Below, piece by piece: positions 1 to 8,177 of a DNA stretch of 15,465 bases; the stretch's first letter is position 1; the number at the start of each line of letters is the position of its first letter. The translations under genes and the position numbers were made by a program. Source of the DNA: Desulfobacteraceae bacterium (lineage in GTDB: Bacteria > Desulfobacterota > DSM-4660 > Desulfatiglandales > Desulfatiglandaceae); the NCBI GenBank assembly GCA_011042035.1, contig DQZA01000047.1, positions 1-15,465 on the forward strand, read 5' to 3'. A model generated the notes under the pieces. It was not told the origin of the DNA. It ran no database searches and was given only the letters and a program-made list of their open reading frames with translations.

Positions 1-2
1 AA

Positions 3-81
3 TGGCGGGGACGACGAGACTCGAACTCGCGACCTCCGGCGTGACAGGCCGGCGTTCTAACCAGAACTGAACTACGCCCCC
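3..81 (-). tRNA. tRNA-Asp (anticodon GTC)
   Basis: Read on the minus strand this folds as a full cloverleaf. The acceptor stem is GGGGGCG with CGTCCCC (one G-U pair), the D stem GTTC/GAAC, the anticodon stem CCGGC/GCCGG around loop CTGTCAC, and the T arm has the TTCGA loop. The anticodon GTC lies at plus-strand positions 43–45. The discriminator base is G, as expected for Asp, and the 3' CCA is encoded (positions 3–5). It lies 12 bases downstream of the tRNA-Val gene and is probably co-transcribed with it. Confidence 0.97.
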
Positions 82-93
82 GCGGGTTTGTTG

Positions 94-168
94 TGGTAGG
101 CGGAACAGGATTTGAACCTGCGACCCCCGGCTTGTAAGGCCGATGCTCTCCCACTGAGCTATCCGCCT
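94..168 (-). tRNA. tRNA-Val (anticodon TAC)
   Basis: Minus-strand cloverleaf with acceptor stem AGGCGGA/TCCGCCT, D stem GCTC/GAGC, anticodon stem TCGGC/GCCGG around loop CTTACAA, and T loop TTCAAAT. The anticodon TAC lies at plus-strand positions 134–136. The discriminator is A and the CCA end is encoded (94–96). It starts 62 bases after the lon stop codon. I see no convincing intrinsic terminator in that gap, so read-through from the protease operon is possible, as is a tRNA promoter inside it. Confidence 0.97.
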
Positions 169-230
169 ACGCAAGAGTTATTATTCTAGCAATTGGGCCG
201 CAAGTTGTCAACCCACCGCTGTGTCTCTTT

Positions 231-2696
231 TCAATGAGCTGTGATCTCTGCAGAGGGAGCCTTTTCTTTTCTCATCAGCTCTTCCACGCAGAAGGGAGCG
301 TAATCCTTTTCAGTGGCAAAAAGCTCCTCCCCTTCGCCCAATATCAGCGCCTCCCGAAGCACCTCATCCATGTGCTCTGCCAGGATGAGTTCCACCTTCT
401 TCAAAATTTTCTTGGGAATTTCCTCGATGTCTTTCTTGTTTTCCATCGGGATAATGACCTTGCCTACACCACCTCTGTGGGCGGCTAGGATCTTCTCTTT
501 CAGTCCACCAATGGGCAATACCCGTCCCCGCAGGGTTATCTCACCAGTCATGGCAATATCCCTATTTACAGGATGTCTGGTGAGGGCCGAAACAATGGCG
601 GTTGCCAATGTAATACCAGCAGATGGGCCGTCCTTTGGTATTGCGCCTTCAGGGACATGGACGTGTATGTCAACCTTCTCGTAAAAATTGTCAGGAAGCT
701 TCAACAGCCTGGAACGGGAGCGGACATAGCTAAGGGCAGCCTGGGCCGATTCCTGCATCACTTCGCCCAGCTTGCCCGTAAGAACCAGGTTGCCCTTTCC
801 AGGCATCACAGTGGCCTCGGTCTGAAGAAGTTCTCCTCCCACCTCTGTCCAAGCAAGGCCCGTTGCCATTCCGATGGTGTCCTTTTCCTCGGTGCGGCCA
901 TAACGGAACTTGGGAACACCAAGGTACTTGTGTAAAGAGCGGGCTGTAATTTGGATCTTGGTCTCCTCGCCCCTTTTCACCACTTCCTTTGCCACCTTTC
1001 GACATATGGAGGAGATTTCCCTTTCGAGATTCCTTACCCCAGCCTCTTTAGTGTAAAGCCTTATGATGTTGAGTATGGCGCTATCAGTGAAGGTGATGTT
1101 TTCTGGTTTAAGCCCATTTTGCTCAATCTGTTTTTTGATCAGAAATTGCTTGGCGATGTTGAGTTTTTCCAATTCAGTGTAGCCGGGCAGACGAATGATC
1201 TCCATTCTGTCCTGCAGGGGTAGAGGGATACTATGCAAGGTGTTGGCGGTGGTTATGAATAGAATATCTGATAAATCATAGTCAAGGTCGAGGTAATGGT
1301 CATTAAAGGCATAGTTTTGTTCAGGATCAAGCACCTCGAGCAGGGCTGCAGCAGGGTCGCCTCGAAAATCAGTACTCATCTTATCCACTTCGTCTAGACA
1401 GAAAACCGGGTTGTTTGATTTTGCCTTCTTGAGATACTGGATAATCTTGCCCGGCAGTGCTCCGATGTAAGTTCTGCGATGCCCTCGGATTTCAGCCTCG
1501 TCCCTTACACCGCCCAAGGACAGGCGCACGAAATTCCTCCCCGTAGCCCTTGCTACAGATCGGGCCAAGGAGGTCTTACCAACACCAGGAGGACCAACGA
1601 AGCAGAGTATTGGCCCCCGCACCTTTTTCGTTAGTCGTTGAACGGCCAGGTATTCGAGTATTCTCTGCTTGGGCTTCTCAAGACCGTAATGATCTTCTTC
1701 AAGTATGGCCTCTGCCTCCTCGATATTGAGTTTCTCTTTGGTCTTGTCGTACCAGGGGAGGGACAGGATCCAGTCAATATAGTTCCGGACCACTGTGGCC
1801 TCGGCAGACATGGGTGACATCATTTTAAGCTTCTTGAATTCATGTTTTACGCGGGCATGGGCCTCTTTGGGAAGGCGTTTACGCTTGATGCGTTTTTCCA
1901 GTTCCTCTAGCTCTGCCTTGAAGTCATCTTTTGCACCCATTTCCTTTTGAATGGCCCGCATCTGCTCATTGAGGTAGTAATCCTTCTGGGTCTTTTCCAT
2001 TTGCTTCTTAACACGGGCCCGCAATCTTTGTTCCAGGCGGAGGATGCTTATCTCGTTGCGCAGTTTTTCAAATAGCCTTTCCAGACGCTTGTTTAGCTCC
2101 TCGGTTTCAAGGAGTTCCTGTTTGTCTCGAACCTTTAGGGCAAGGTGTCCTGCGATGGTGTCAGCGAGGCGCTCAGGATCCTCTATGGAGGTAACCGTGG
2201 CTACAATTTCCTCGCTGATCTTGTTGTTTAGCTTTGCATACTCCTCGAAGCTGGAGGTGATTGTCCGCACGAGGGCGTTTGTCTCAAGGTTAATTTCGCC
2301 CCTCGTATAAAGCCTGCGAACCTCCACCATGAAAAATTCCTGGTCGCCCAGGAAGTTTTCAATTTTCCCTCTGAACTTTCCCTCAATCAGGGCCTTCACG
2401 GTACCATCGGGCAACTTGAGGAGCTGCAGGACGCTGCCCAAGGTGCCATGGCTAAAAATATCCCGGGGACTTGGGTTGTCCACCTTTGCGTCCTTTTGCG
2501 CGGACAGGAAGATTTCCTTTTGGTGGGACATGGCATATTCCAATGCCTTGATGGATTTATCCCTTCCCACAAAAAGTGGCACCACCACGTTTGGGAATAC
2601 AACTACGTCACGCAGGGGAAGCAAAGGGTAGAAAAAGGTTTCGTCCCTAATGAAGTCTTTGGGATCCTTCTTTAAGTTAAACATGGTACTACGCAT
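231..2696 (-). CDS. lon: ATP-dependent Lon protease
   Basis: LonA-type protease of 821 residues: a cytoplasmic AAA+ serine protease that degrades misfolded and some regulatory proteins. The N-terminal substrate-binding domain opens with the PLLPLRDVVVFP motif (residues 24–35) and is followed by a charged coiled-coil stretch (about 200–290). Walker A is GPPGVGKTS (368–376) and Walker B FCLDEVDK (432–439). The C-terminal protease domain has the catalytic Ser692 in KDGPSAGI and Lys735 in GGLKEKI. Length matches the family, and nothing is missing. The start at 2696 overlaps the clpX stop by 8 bases and has a GTGGGG stretch just upstream. A second ATG at 2684 (MFNLKK) is possible but has no visible ribosome binding site. 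It is last in the tig–clpP–clpX–lon array, and two tRNA genes follow it. Confidence 0.97.
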   Translation of the reverse strand: MRSTMFNLKKDPKDFIRDETFFYPLLPLRDVVVFPNVVVPLFVGRDKSIKALEYAMSHQKEIFLSAQKDAKVDNPSPRDIFSHGTLGSVLQLLKLPDGTVKALIEGKFRGKIENFLGDQEFFMVEVRRLYTRGEINLETNALVRTITSSFEEYAKLNNKISEEIVATVTSIEDPERLADTIAGHLALKVRDKQELLETEELNKRLERLFEKLRNEISILRLEQRLRARVKKQMEKTQKDYYLNEQMRAIQKEMGAKDDFKAELEELEKRIKRKRLPKEAHARVKHEFKKLKMMSPMSAEATVVRNYIDWILSLPWYDKTKEKLNIEEAEAILEEDHYGLEKPKQRILEYLAVQRLTKKVRGPILCFVGPPGVGKTSLARSVARATGRNFVRLSLGGVRDEAEIRGHRRTYIGALPGKIIQYLKKAKSNNPVFCLDEVDKMSTDFRGDPAAALLEVLDPEQNYAFNDHYLDLDYDLSDILFITTANTLHSIPLPLQDRMEIIRLPGYTELEKLNIAKQFLIKKQIEQNGLKPENITFTDSAILNIIRLYTKEAGVRNLEREISSICRKVAKEVVKRGEETKIQITARSLHKYLGVPKFRYGRTEEKDTIGMATGLAWTEVGGELLQTEATVMPGKGNLVLTGKLGEVMQESAQAALSYVRSRSRLLKLPDNFYEKVDIHVHVPEGAIPKDGPSAGITLATAIVSALTRHPVNRDIAMTGEITLRGRVLPIGGLKEKILAAHRGGVGKVIIPMENKKDIEEIPKKILKKVELILAEHMDEVLREALILGEGEELFATEKDYAPFCVEELMRKEKAPSAEITAH

Positions 2697-3939
2697 ACCC
2701 CACTTGATTTTCGTAAAGTAGAAGAGGGCGCTCGCCCTTGGTAATTACTTCTTCGCCAATTATGCACTCCCGTATGCCGGGGGTGGAAGGAATATCATAC
2801 ATGATGTCATGCATCACGGATTCCATGATGGCCCTCAGGCCCCTGGCGCCAGACTTTCTATTTACAGCTTCTCTAGCAATGGCCAGTAGTGCCTCGTCAG
2901 TGAACTTTAATTCAACACCTTCAAGTTCGAATAGCTTCTTGTATTGTTTTACAAGGGCATTCTTAGGCTCGGTGAGAATTCTCACTAGGGCGTCAAGGCT
3001 CAGTTCGTCAAGCGTGGAGAGTATGGGTATCCTGCCTATGAATTCAGGAATAAGGCCGAACTTGATAAGGTCCTCAGGTTGAACCAGTGGCATGATTTCA
3101 TTCATTTTCATTTGGTCTGAGGTGCCAATGTCAGCCTCAAAGCCCATGGCCTTTTTGCCGATGCGGCTTTGAATAATCTTGTCAAGGCCATTGAATGTTC
3201 CGCCACAAATAAACAAGATGTTTGTTGTATCAACCTTTACAAAATCTTGCTGGGGATGCTTACGACCGCCTTTGGGAGGCACATTAGCAAGGGTCCCTTC
3301 AATTATCTTCAGCAATGCCTGCTGAACACCTTCCCCCGAGACATCGCGGGTTATGGAAGGGCTGTCGGTCTTGCGGGCAATCTTGTCTATCTCATCGATA
3401 TACACAATGCCCTTGCTTGCAGCCTCAACATCGTAATCGGCCATCTGGACCAGGTTCAAAATGATATTTTCCACGTCCTCCCCCACATATCCGGCTTCGG
3501 TGAGGGTAGTGGCATCAGCTATGGTAAATGGGACCTTCAATATCTTTGCAAGGGTCTGGGCGAGCAGTGTCTTGCCGCATCCTGTGGGCCCGATTAGAAG
3601 GATGTTACTCTTTTGGATCTCAACACCTTCCATGTCGACCTTTGTATTGATGCGTTTGTAATGGTTATGGACTGCAACTGAAAGGATCTTTTTGGCCCTT
3701 TCCTGCTCGATAACATACTGATCAAGAATTTCTTTGATTTCAGAGGGCCTTGGTAACTGTCCGGCCCCTTCTTGCTCGGCCTCTTGCGCATATTCCTCTG
3801 CAATTATTTCATTGCAGAGTTGGATACACTCATCGCAGATGTAAACCGACGGGCCAGCAATGAGCTTTTTTACCTCATCCTGGCTTTTACCGCAGAAGGA
3901 GCAAAGTAAATCCCCATTCGAATCGTTTTTTCTTGGCAT
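2689..3939 (-). CDS. clpX: ClpX, ATPase and unfoldase subunit of ClpXP
   Basis: ClpX of 416 residues: a AAA+ hexamer that unfolds tagged proteins and feeds them into ClpP. The N-terminal zinc-binding domain has C13-x2-C16 and C35-x2-C38. Walker A is GPTGCGKT (117–124), the pore loop GYVG (150–153), Walker B IDEIDK (181–186) and sensor 2 GARGLR (364–369). The second pore-loop region GGRKHPQQDF lies around 224–233. The ClpP-docking tripeptide, IGF in E. coli, appears here as MGF (265–267). The start is backed by an AGGAT ribosome binding site that overlaps the clpP stop, 12 bases after clpP. It ends inside the lon start region, so translation of the two is probably coupled. Confidence 0.97.
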   Translation of the reverse strand: MPRKNDSNGDLLCSFCGKSQDEVKKLIAGPSVYICDECIQLCNEIIAEEYAQEAEQEGAGQLPRPSEIKEILDQYVIEQERAKKILSVAVHNHYKRINTKVDMEGVEIQKSNILLIGPTGCGKTLLAQTLAKILKVPFTIADATTLTEAGYVGEDVENIILNLVQMADYDVEAASKGIVYIDEIDKIARKTDSPSITRDVSGEGVQQALLKIIEGTLANVPPKGGRKHPQQDFVKVDTTNILFICGGTFNGLDKIIQSRIGKKAMGFEADIGTSDQMKMNEIMPLVQPEDLIKFGLIPEFIGRIPILSTLDELSLDALVRILTEPKNALVKQYKKLFELEGVELKFTDEALLAIAREAVNRKSGARGLRAIMESVMHDIMYDIPSTPGIRECIIGEEVITKGERPLLLYENQVGYA

Positions 3940-3951
3940 AGCACAATCCTA

Positions 3952-4551
3952 TTATTTCTTTGTTGTTGGAATCTCCCTGCTGGTGATCACCTTATCGATG
4001 ATCCCATATTCCTTGGCTTCATGAGCGCTCATGAAAAAGTCGCGCTCTGTATCCTGTCGTATCTTCTCAATATCCTGGCCCGTGTGTTTGGCCAGAATTT
4101 GATTGAGCAGATCCCGAATCTTAAGTATCTCCCTGGCGTGGATATCTATGTCCGTGGCTTGGCCTTGGGCACCACCTAATGGCTGGTGAATCATTATCCT
4201 GGCATGGGGCAGGGCATAGCGTTTGCCTTTAGCACCGGCCGCTAAGAGTAGGGCCGCCATGCTAGTGGTCTGGCCCATGCAAATGGTGGCCACATCTGGC
4301 TTTACGTATTGCATTGTATCATAGATAGCCAGTCCAGCGGTAACCGATCCGCCAGGGGAATTAATATAGAGGTTTATGTCCTTATCGGGGTCTTCTGATT
4401 CGAGGAAGAGCATTTGGGCTATTATGGTATTTGCCATACCATCGTGAACCTGTTCCCCCATGAAGATGATTCGGTCTTTGAGTAGTCTTGAATATATGTC
4501 ATAAGCTCTTTCACCGCGGGTTGATTGCTCAATTACAATTGGTATCAGCAT
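3952..4551 (-). CDS. clpP: ClpP, proteolytic subunit of ClpXP
   Basis: Serine peptidase of 199 residues forming the ClpP double-heptamer barrel; ClpX from the next gene is its natural partner. The catalytic triad is visible: Ser97 in CMGQTTSMAA, His122 in RIMIHQPLGG and Asp171 in TERDFFMSA. The oxyanion-hole segment INSPGGSV is at 63–70. There is no long N-terminal propeptide: the protein begins MLIPIVIEQ, close to the mature form of E. coli ClpP. The residues before the nucleophile are TT, where many family members have AA. The gene starts 5 bases after the tig stop; an AAAGG lies very close to the ATG, and an AAGGAG lies 14 bases away. Confidence 0.97.
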   Translation of the reverse strand: MLIPIVIEQSTRGERAYDIYSRLLKDRIIFMGEQVHDGMANTIIAQMLFLESEDPDKDINLYINSPGGSVTAGLAIYDTMQYVKPDVATICMGQTTSMAALLLAAGAKGKRYALPHARIMIHQPLGGAQGQATDIDIHAREILKIRDLLNQILAKHTGQDIEKIRQDTERDFFMSAHEAKEYGIIDKVITSREIPTTKK

Positions 4552-4556
4552 GACCT

Positions 4557-5897
4557 TTAACTGTTCTCCTTATCTTTGGAATTACTTGACTCTGCCGGTT
4601 GATCAGCAGGCTTTCGAATAATAATGTTAGCATGCTCAAATAGGTAATTCAATGTTTTTTGCTCTAGCAACCTTTGCTTCATGGAATCAATGAGTCCTCT
4701 GGCTTCGTAATAGCGACGCAAGGGTTCTGCTTCCTGGCCTGTAGCGTTGGCGATGTCCTGGAAAGCCTGATCAAGGTCTTCATCGGATACCGAAATGTTT
4801 TCCTTTTTTGCAATTTCGGTGAGGATGAGGGAATTCTTAACTCTTTTCTCTGCCATTGGCTTGAAGTCCTGGCGGAGTCTCTCTTCAGATAAGCCTGCCT
4901 TTTCAAGACTCGATCCGCTTCGCAAGAGATCCTGCCTCACGCTTTCAATGCTATCGAGGATTTCATTTTCAACCATACTTTGGGGTAGCGAAATCTCCAG
5001 GCCTTCAGAGATTTTTTCCATGAGCTGCGTCTTGGCCTCTCTTTCGACCTCTCGCTCTCTTTCCTGCGTGATCAGTTCTCTAACCTTTGCCTTTAAGGCT
5101 TCAACGTCTTCGAGGCTCGGATCAAGGCGCTTTGCAAATTCTGCGTTAATTTCAGGCAATTCCATTTGTTTGATGTCTACAATCTTTACCTTGAAATCAA
5201 CGGGCTTTCCAGCCAGAAGATTATGGTAATAGTCGGCCTCGAAATCCACGTGGATTTCTTTGTCCTCACCTTTTTGCGCACCGAGAAGCCCTCTTTCAAG
5301 ATCAGGGTGAAAGTCGCCACTTCCCACCTTGATCATGAAATTAGTAGAACGGACACCCTCAATGGGCTCACCCTGGCTGAGTGCTTCATATTCCACAATT
5401 ACATAGTCACCCTCGTGTACGGGTCTATCTGGATCAACTGGTGTGAGCTTGCCGTGGGCCTTTCTGATTTGCTCAAGGCGCTCGTCAACGTCTCGATCGG
5501 TGACTGTCACTTGCTGCTTTTCAACCTCGACGCCTAGGTATTCACCCAGTTGGATCTCGGGCCGCACTTCCATGATGGCCGTGTACTTAAAGCTCTTGCC
5601 TCTTTCCACAGAACCTTTCTCTAGCATAGGGAAGCTTAGGGGAGTGAGGTCCGATTCCTGAAGTGCCTTGGGGAATGTCTCGCTGATCAGTTCCTTTTGA
5701 ACATCCTCAATCACTTGTTGACCATAGTATCTTTCGAGGAGTTTCAGTGGAGCCTTTCCTGGTCGGAACCCCTTAATTTTGGCCCGCTTTCTGATTTCCT
5801 TGTAGGCCTGGTTTATCCTCTTGTCCACCTCAGAGGCGTCAATTTCAATGGAGAGTTTCTTGCTGGTAGATGTTAATTGCTCAACGTCCGTCTTCAT
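4557..5897 (-). CDS. tig: Trigger factor, ribosome-associated chaperone
   Basis: Trigger factor of 446 residues from the chosen start: a chaperone that docks near ribosomal protein L23 at the exit tunnel and shields nascent chains. The N-terminal ribosome-binding signature GFRPGKAP is at residues 43–50. A FKBP-like peptidyl-prolyl isomerase domain covers roughly 150–240 (including VHEGDYVIVEYEA and GLLGAQKGED), followed by the helical C-terminal substrate-binding arms with many charged residues. The frame stays open upstream to an ATG at 5957, but the extra 20 residues are lysine-rich and unlike the family. The ATG at 5897 has an AAGGG ribosome binding site at good distance and begins MKTDVEQL, so I prefer it. 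It is first in the tig–clpP–clpX–lon array. Confidence 0.95.
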   Translation of the reverse strand: MKTDVEQLTSTSKKLSIEIDASEVDKRINQAYKEIRKRAKIKGFRPGKAPLKLLERYYGQQVIEDVQKELISETFPKALQESDLTPLSFPMLEKGSVERGKSFKYTAIMEVRPEIQLGEYLGVEVEKQQVTVTDRDVDERLEQIRKAHGKLTPVDPDRPVHEGDYVIVEYEALSQGEPIEGVRSTNFMIKVGSGDFHPDLERGLLGAQKGEDKEIHVDFEADYYHNLLAGKPVDFKVKIVDIKQMELPEINAEFAKRLDPSLEDVEALKAKVRELITQEREREVEREAKTQLMEKISEGLEISLPQSMVENEILDSIESVRQDLLRSGSSLEKAGLSEERLRQDFKPMAEKRVKNSLILTEIAKKENISVSDEDLDQAFQDIANATGQEAEPLRRYYEARGLIDSMKQRLLEQKTLNYLFEHANIIIRKPADQPAESSNSKDKENS

Positions 5898-5968
5898 TTT
5901 CTGCCCTTTCTGTTTCTCTCTTTTATATTTTGCGTTGGGGCCGGTGAAATCTGCCAATGCTACAAATT

Positions 5969-5996
5969 AAGCTAGTACCACTAGAGTAATTGTCAA
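5969..5996 (-). promoter_or_regulatory. Candidate proximal promoter for tig
   Basis: A perfect minus-strand -35 box TTGACA (5991–5996) is followed after 16 bases by TAGCTT (5969–5974), a poor -10 that keeps only the TA…T positions. It would start transcription about 65 bases before the tig ATG at 5897. It is supported mainly by the -35 match and by position. No sigma-32-like or CIRCE heat-shock element was recognised. Confidence 0.33.
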
Positions 5997-6125
5997 TTCA
6001 TACCCCATAATCTTGGTGGCAGATCAATAATAAAAGGCTCTCCTTTCCATGACTCCCGCCTTTATCTACAGGAAAGGGGGCCCTTCAGCGAACCGGCACA
6101 TGCCACAAGTAGTTATGATTTATAA

Positions 6126-6154
6126 AAATTACTAGAGACAAACGCTCGTGTCAA
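6126..6154 (-). promoter_or_regulatory. Candidate distal promoter for tig
   Basis: A second perfect TTGACA (6149–6154, minus strand) is followed after 17 bases by TAATTT (6126–6131). The spacing is ideal but the -10 is only a half match. If used, it gives a leader of more than 200 bases. The two candidates may act in tandem, or only one may be real. Confidence 0.3.
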
Positions 6155-6250
6155 CGTGAAATTCCTTCTCCCCGAGTATGAGCTAAGTTGGCAATATAGT
6201 TTTCGTGGGACTTTAGAAGTTCCTGCAAATTTTCGATTGGAAGTTAGGAC

Positions 6251-6420
6251 CTGAGAGAGAAACAGACCTGCCCCAACAATGACTTTGATTGGAAGCCCAT
6301 CTTGGTGCTCCTGATACTTGCTATGGTGTTGGGCGCAAACATGGCAAGCCTATTCACGCAAACCTAGTCATCGCATTGGTGTTGGTTAATATCGGGATGG
6401 TATTAGTGAACAGGGGGTAA
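6251..6420 (+). pseudogene. Possible remnant of a small two-helix membrane protein gene
   Basis: One plus-strand frame, open from 6251 to a stop at 6365–6367, encodes a hydrophobic stretch: WKPILVLLILAMVLGANMAS followed by LFTQT. The frame one base back then continues to a stop at 6418–6420 with a second hydrophobic stretch, LVIALVLVNIGMVLVNRG. Together they would make a two-helix hairpin, but no ATG with a ribosome binding site precedes the first frame, and a shift near 6340–6365 is needed to join them. This is consistent with a decayed gene; it could also be chance hydrophobic coding in a T-rich stretch. It is the opposite strand to both neighbouring operons. Confidence 0.3.
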
Positions 6421-6430
6421 GGTGGGGTAT

Positions 6431-6460
6431 ATAAAAACGCCCGCTCTAGTGGGCGGGCGT
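6431..6460 (-). terminator. Intrinsic terminator of the hdrA–metF operon
   Basis: On the minus strand a 10-base-pair G/C-rich hairpin (arms 6451–6460 and 6437–6446, tetraloop 6447–6450, one G-T wobble) is followed directly by a run of T ending in TATAT. It starts 22 bases after the metF stop codon. On the plus strand the hairpin is not followed by a T-run, so it acts for the metF side only. Confidence 0.9.
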
Positions 6461-6482
6461 CAGATGAATCATCAAGCATTAC

Positions 6483-7415
6483 CTATAGCTTAGGTCGTGG
6501 CAGCATTCCAGCCCTTTCAGCTATTTCCGGAACCCTGTGCTCCCACTCGATAGCCATAAGATGAACTCCGGCTACTCCCTCCATTTCTTTGAATTCCTCT
6601 ATTTGTTCTAACGCAAATTTTATGCCTTCTTCTGCAACTTTTCCTTTTCCTGCTCCTTGCAGCCTCTTGATGAGGGAATCAGGAACGTCCATACCAGGAA
6701 CTTGTTTTGCCATATATCGAGCCATACCTATACTTTTCATGGGTGTGACACCTGCGAGAATGTAACATTTTTCGTGCAGACCCATGTCAACCACTCGTTT
6801 CATAAATTCCCTGAACTTGTCCATATTATAAATGCACTGGGTCTGGATAAAGTCGGCACCGGCATCTATCTTTTTGGCTAGGCGGTACACCCTAAACTCA
6901 AAAGGGTCAGCAAAAGGATTGCAAGCTGCTCCTATGAAGAGCCTAGGCGGGACATCTATTTTCTCTCCATTGAGAAAGACTCCCTCATCCCTCATGGTTT
7001 TCACGGCGTGTATTAGTTGCATAGAATCAATGTCGTAAACATTTTTGGCTTGAGGGTGATTGCCGAACTTTTGATGGTCACCTGATAGGCAGAGCATATT
7101 GCGTATACCGTGGGAATACACGCCCAATATATCGCTTTGAATGGCCAACCGGTTTCTATCGCGGCATACCATTTGAAAATTGGGCTCTAGCCCCTCTTGT
7201 AGTAAGATCAAAGAAGCAGCCCAGCTTGACATCCTTACTACCGCTGTTTGATTATCGGTGACGTTAACAGCATCAACCATGCCCTTTAAATGCTGGGCCT
7301 TTTCTTTTAGTTTTTCAACATTTGCACCCTGAGGAGGACCGCATTCACCTGTGAAAGCGAAGTGGCCGGCCTTAAGCACCTTCTCAAGATTACTCCCTGA
7401 CTTGTATTCACTCAT
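6483..7415 (-). CDS. metF: Methylenetetrahydrofolate reductase, MetF subunit
   Basis: Flavoprotein of 310 residues with the MTHFR TIM-barrel. It interconverts 5,10-methylene-THF and 5-methyl-THF, either in the methyl branch of the Wood–Ljungdahl pathway or for methionine synthesis. Seen in the sequence: FTGECGPPQG with the probable catalytic Glu24, the NVTDNQ motif near 51–56, LSGDH near 111–115 and FIQTQCIYN near 191–199. The length is that of the acetogen-type short enzyme without a regulatory domain. The start has a GGAGGAG ribosome binding site inside the end of metV, and the two genes overlap as ATGA, so translation is coupled. It is the last gene before the terminator. The company of MetV, MvhD and HdrA suggests its electrons do not come simply from NADH, as they do for E. 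coli MetF; this is inference. Confidence 0.93.
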   Translation of the reverse strand: MSEYKSGSNLEKVLKAGHFAFTGECGPPQGANVEKLKEKAQHLKGMVDAVNVTDNQTAVVRMSSWAASLILLQEGLEPNFQMVCRDRNRLAIQSDILGVYSHGIRNMLCLSGDHQKFGNHPQAKNVYDIDSMQLIHAVKTMRDEGVFLNGEKIDVPPRLFIGAACNPFADPFEFRVYRLAKKIDAGADFIQTQCIYNMDKFREFMKRVVDMGLHEKCYILAGVTPMKSIGMARYMAKQVPGMDVPDSLIKRLQGAGKGKVAEEGIKFALEQIEEFKEMEGVAGVHLMAIEWEHRVPEIAERAGMLPRPKL

Positions 7416-8080
7416 TTTACAAGCTCCTCCCTGATCATTGTCCTGGGGCCGCCATCCCGTGCAGTTGTCCAGTCTTTAGGAGGCCTAAATTGTCTAAGCT
7501 CATCTAGGCGCCCCTGCTCCATAAGTTTTCTTACAATGAGGTCCCAGATACAATCTACTTCCTTAGAAATTTCGCATTTGCCGCCAGATGAGCCACCGCA
7601 TGGGCCGTTGAGAAGGCTTTTGGAACACCTGGCAATGGGACAAAGCCCACCAAAATAATGGACAACGCAAGTCCCGCATCCAGCACATCTTTCAGACCAA
7701 ACACCATGCTCAATAGCTCCTCCCATGAACTTGGTGTTTAGGCCAGGAAAAATCCGAGACTGAGGATACCTTTCTGACAAAAATTGGGGTCCCACACCGC
7801 AAGCTATGCTGACCACTGCATCATACTCTCCAATTATGTCCCTTACCTCTTCGATATATTCCGGATCACACTGCCTCTCGAGTGTGGCCTCCCCCACCTC
7901 CATTGTCTTGCCATTTTTGTTCGCTGCAATCCTTAGTAAGGAGGCGAGTACACCTACTTCCTTGGCTCCTCCGACATTGCAGACCGTCACGCAGCCCTTG
8001 CAGCCTATGACCAGCACCTTTTCATAGTCTTTGACCATTTCCCATACTTCTTTTATTGGCTTTTGCTCGGCAACAATCAT
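7412..8080 (-). CDS. metV: MetV-like cysteine-rich subunit of methylene-THF reductase
   Basis: Protein of 222 residues with thirteen cysteines, matching the MTHFR C-terminal (MetV) family that pairs with MetF in acetogens and many anaerobes. Cysteines fall in clusters: GCKGCVTVC (C27, C30, C34), C71, C94, then RCAGCGTC (C132, C135, C138), LCPIARC (C147, C152) and the family signature NGPCGGSSGGKCEIS (C161, C169). These can carry zinc and/or Fe–S clusters; which one here is not visible. The start has an AAGGGG ribosome binding site. It overlaps metF by four bases and follows mvhD after about 97 bases with no terminator between. Its expected role is to pass electrons from the HdrA/MvhD module to the MetF flavin. 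Confidence 0.9.
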   Translation of the reverse strand: MIVAEQKPIKEVWEMVKDYEKVLVIGCKGCVTVCNVGGAKEVGVLASLLRIAANKNGKTMEVGEATLERQCDPEYIEEVRDIIGEYDAVVSIACGVGPQFLSERYPQSRIFPGLNTKFMGGAIEHGVWSERCAGCGTCVVHYFGGLCPIARCSKSLLNGPCGGSSGGKCEISKEVDCIWDLIVRKLMEQGRLDELRQFRPPKDWTTARDGGPRTMIREELVK

Positions 8081-8177
8081 CTTGTAACCCCTTGGAATAT
8101 TTTAATTATGTGTTATTGGTTCAACGTATCTTGCCTTTTGGCATCAACTAAAAAGGCCTTGTATTTTGAGCCGCTTT

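Larger units (their letters stand above)
5958..6482. other. Intergenic region between tig and metF
   Basis: About 520 bases without an intact gene. Going upward from tig it holds two TTGACA-based promoter candidates (5969–5996 and 6126–6154), a G/C-rich imperfect dyad around 6073–6084 with no T-run, plus-strand ORF fragments coding hydrophobic residues (6251–6420), and the metF terminator (6431–6460). No RNA gene or mobile-element end was recognised. Confidence 0.7.

Noticed and set aside
5898..5957. Longer tig reading frame starting at 5957
   Set aside because: The extra 20 residues are unlike trigger factors, whereas 5897 has a good ribosome binding site and the normal family N-terminus.
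6024..6050. Tiny minus-strand ORF MERRAFYY upstream of tig with a GGGAG before its ATG, like an attenuator peptide
   Set aside because: Only eight residues, no following terminator/antiterminator pair, and no logical link between Phe/Tyr codons and tig.
6073..6084. G/C-rich dyad AAGGG-GG-CCCTT between tig and metF as a terminator
   Set aside because: Five-base arms with a two-base loop and no T-run on either strand; not a credible intrinsic terminator.
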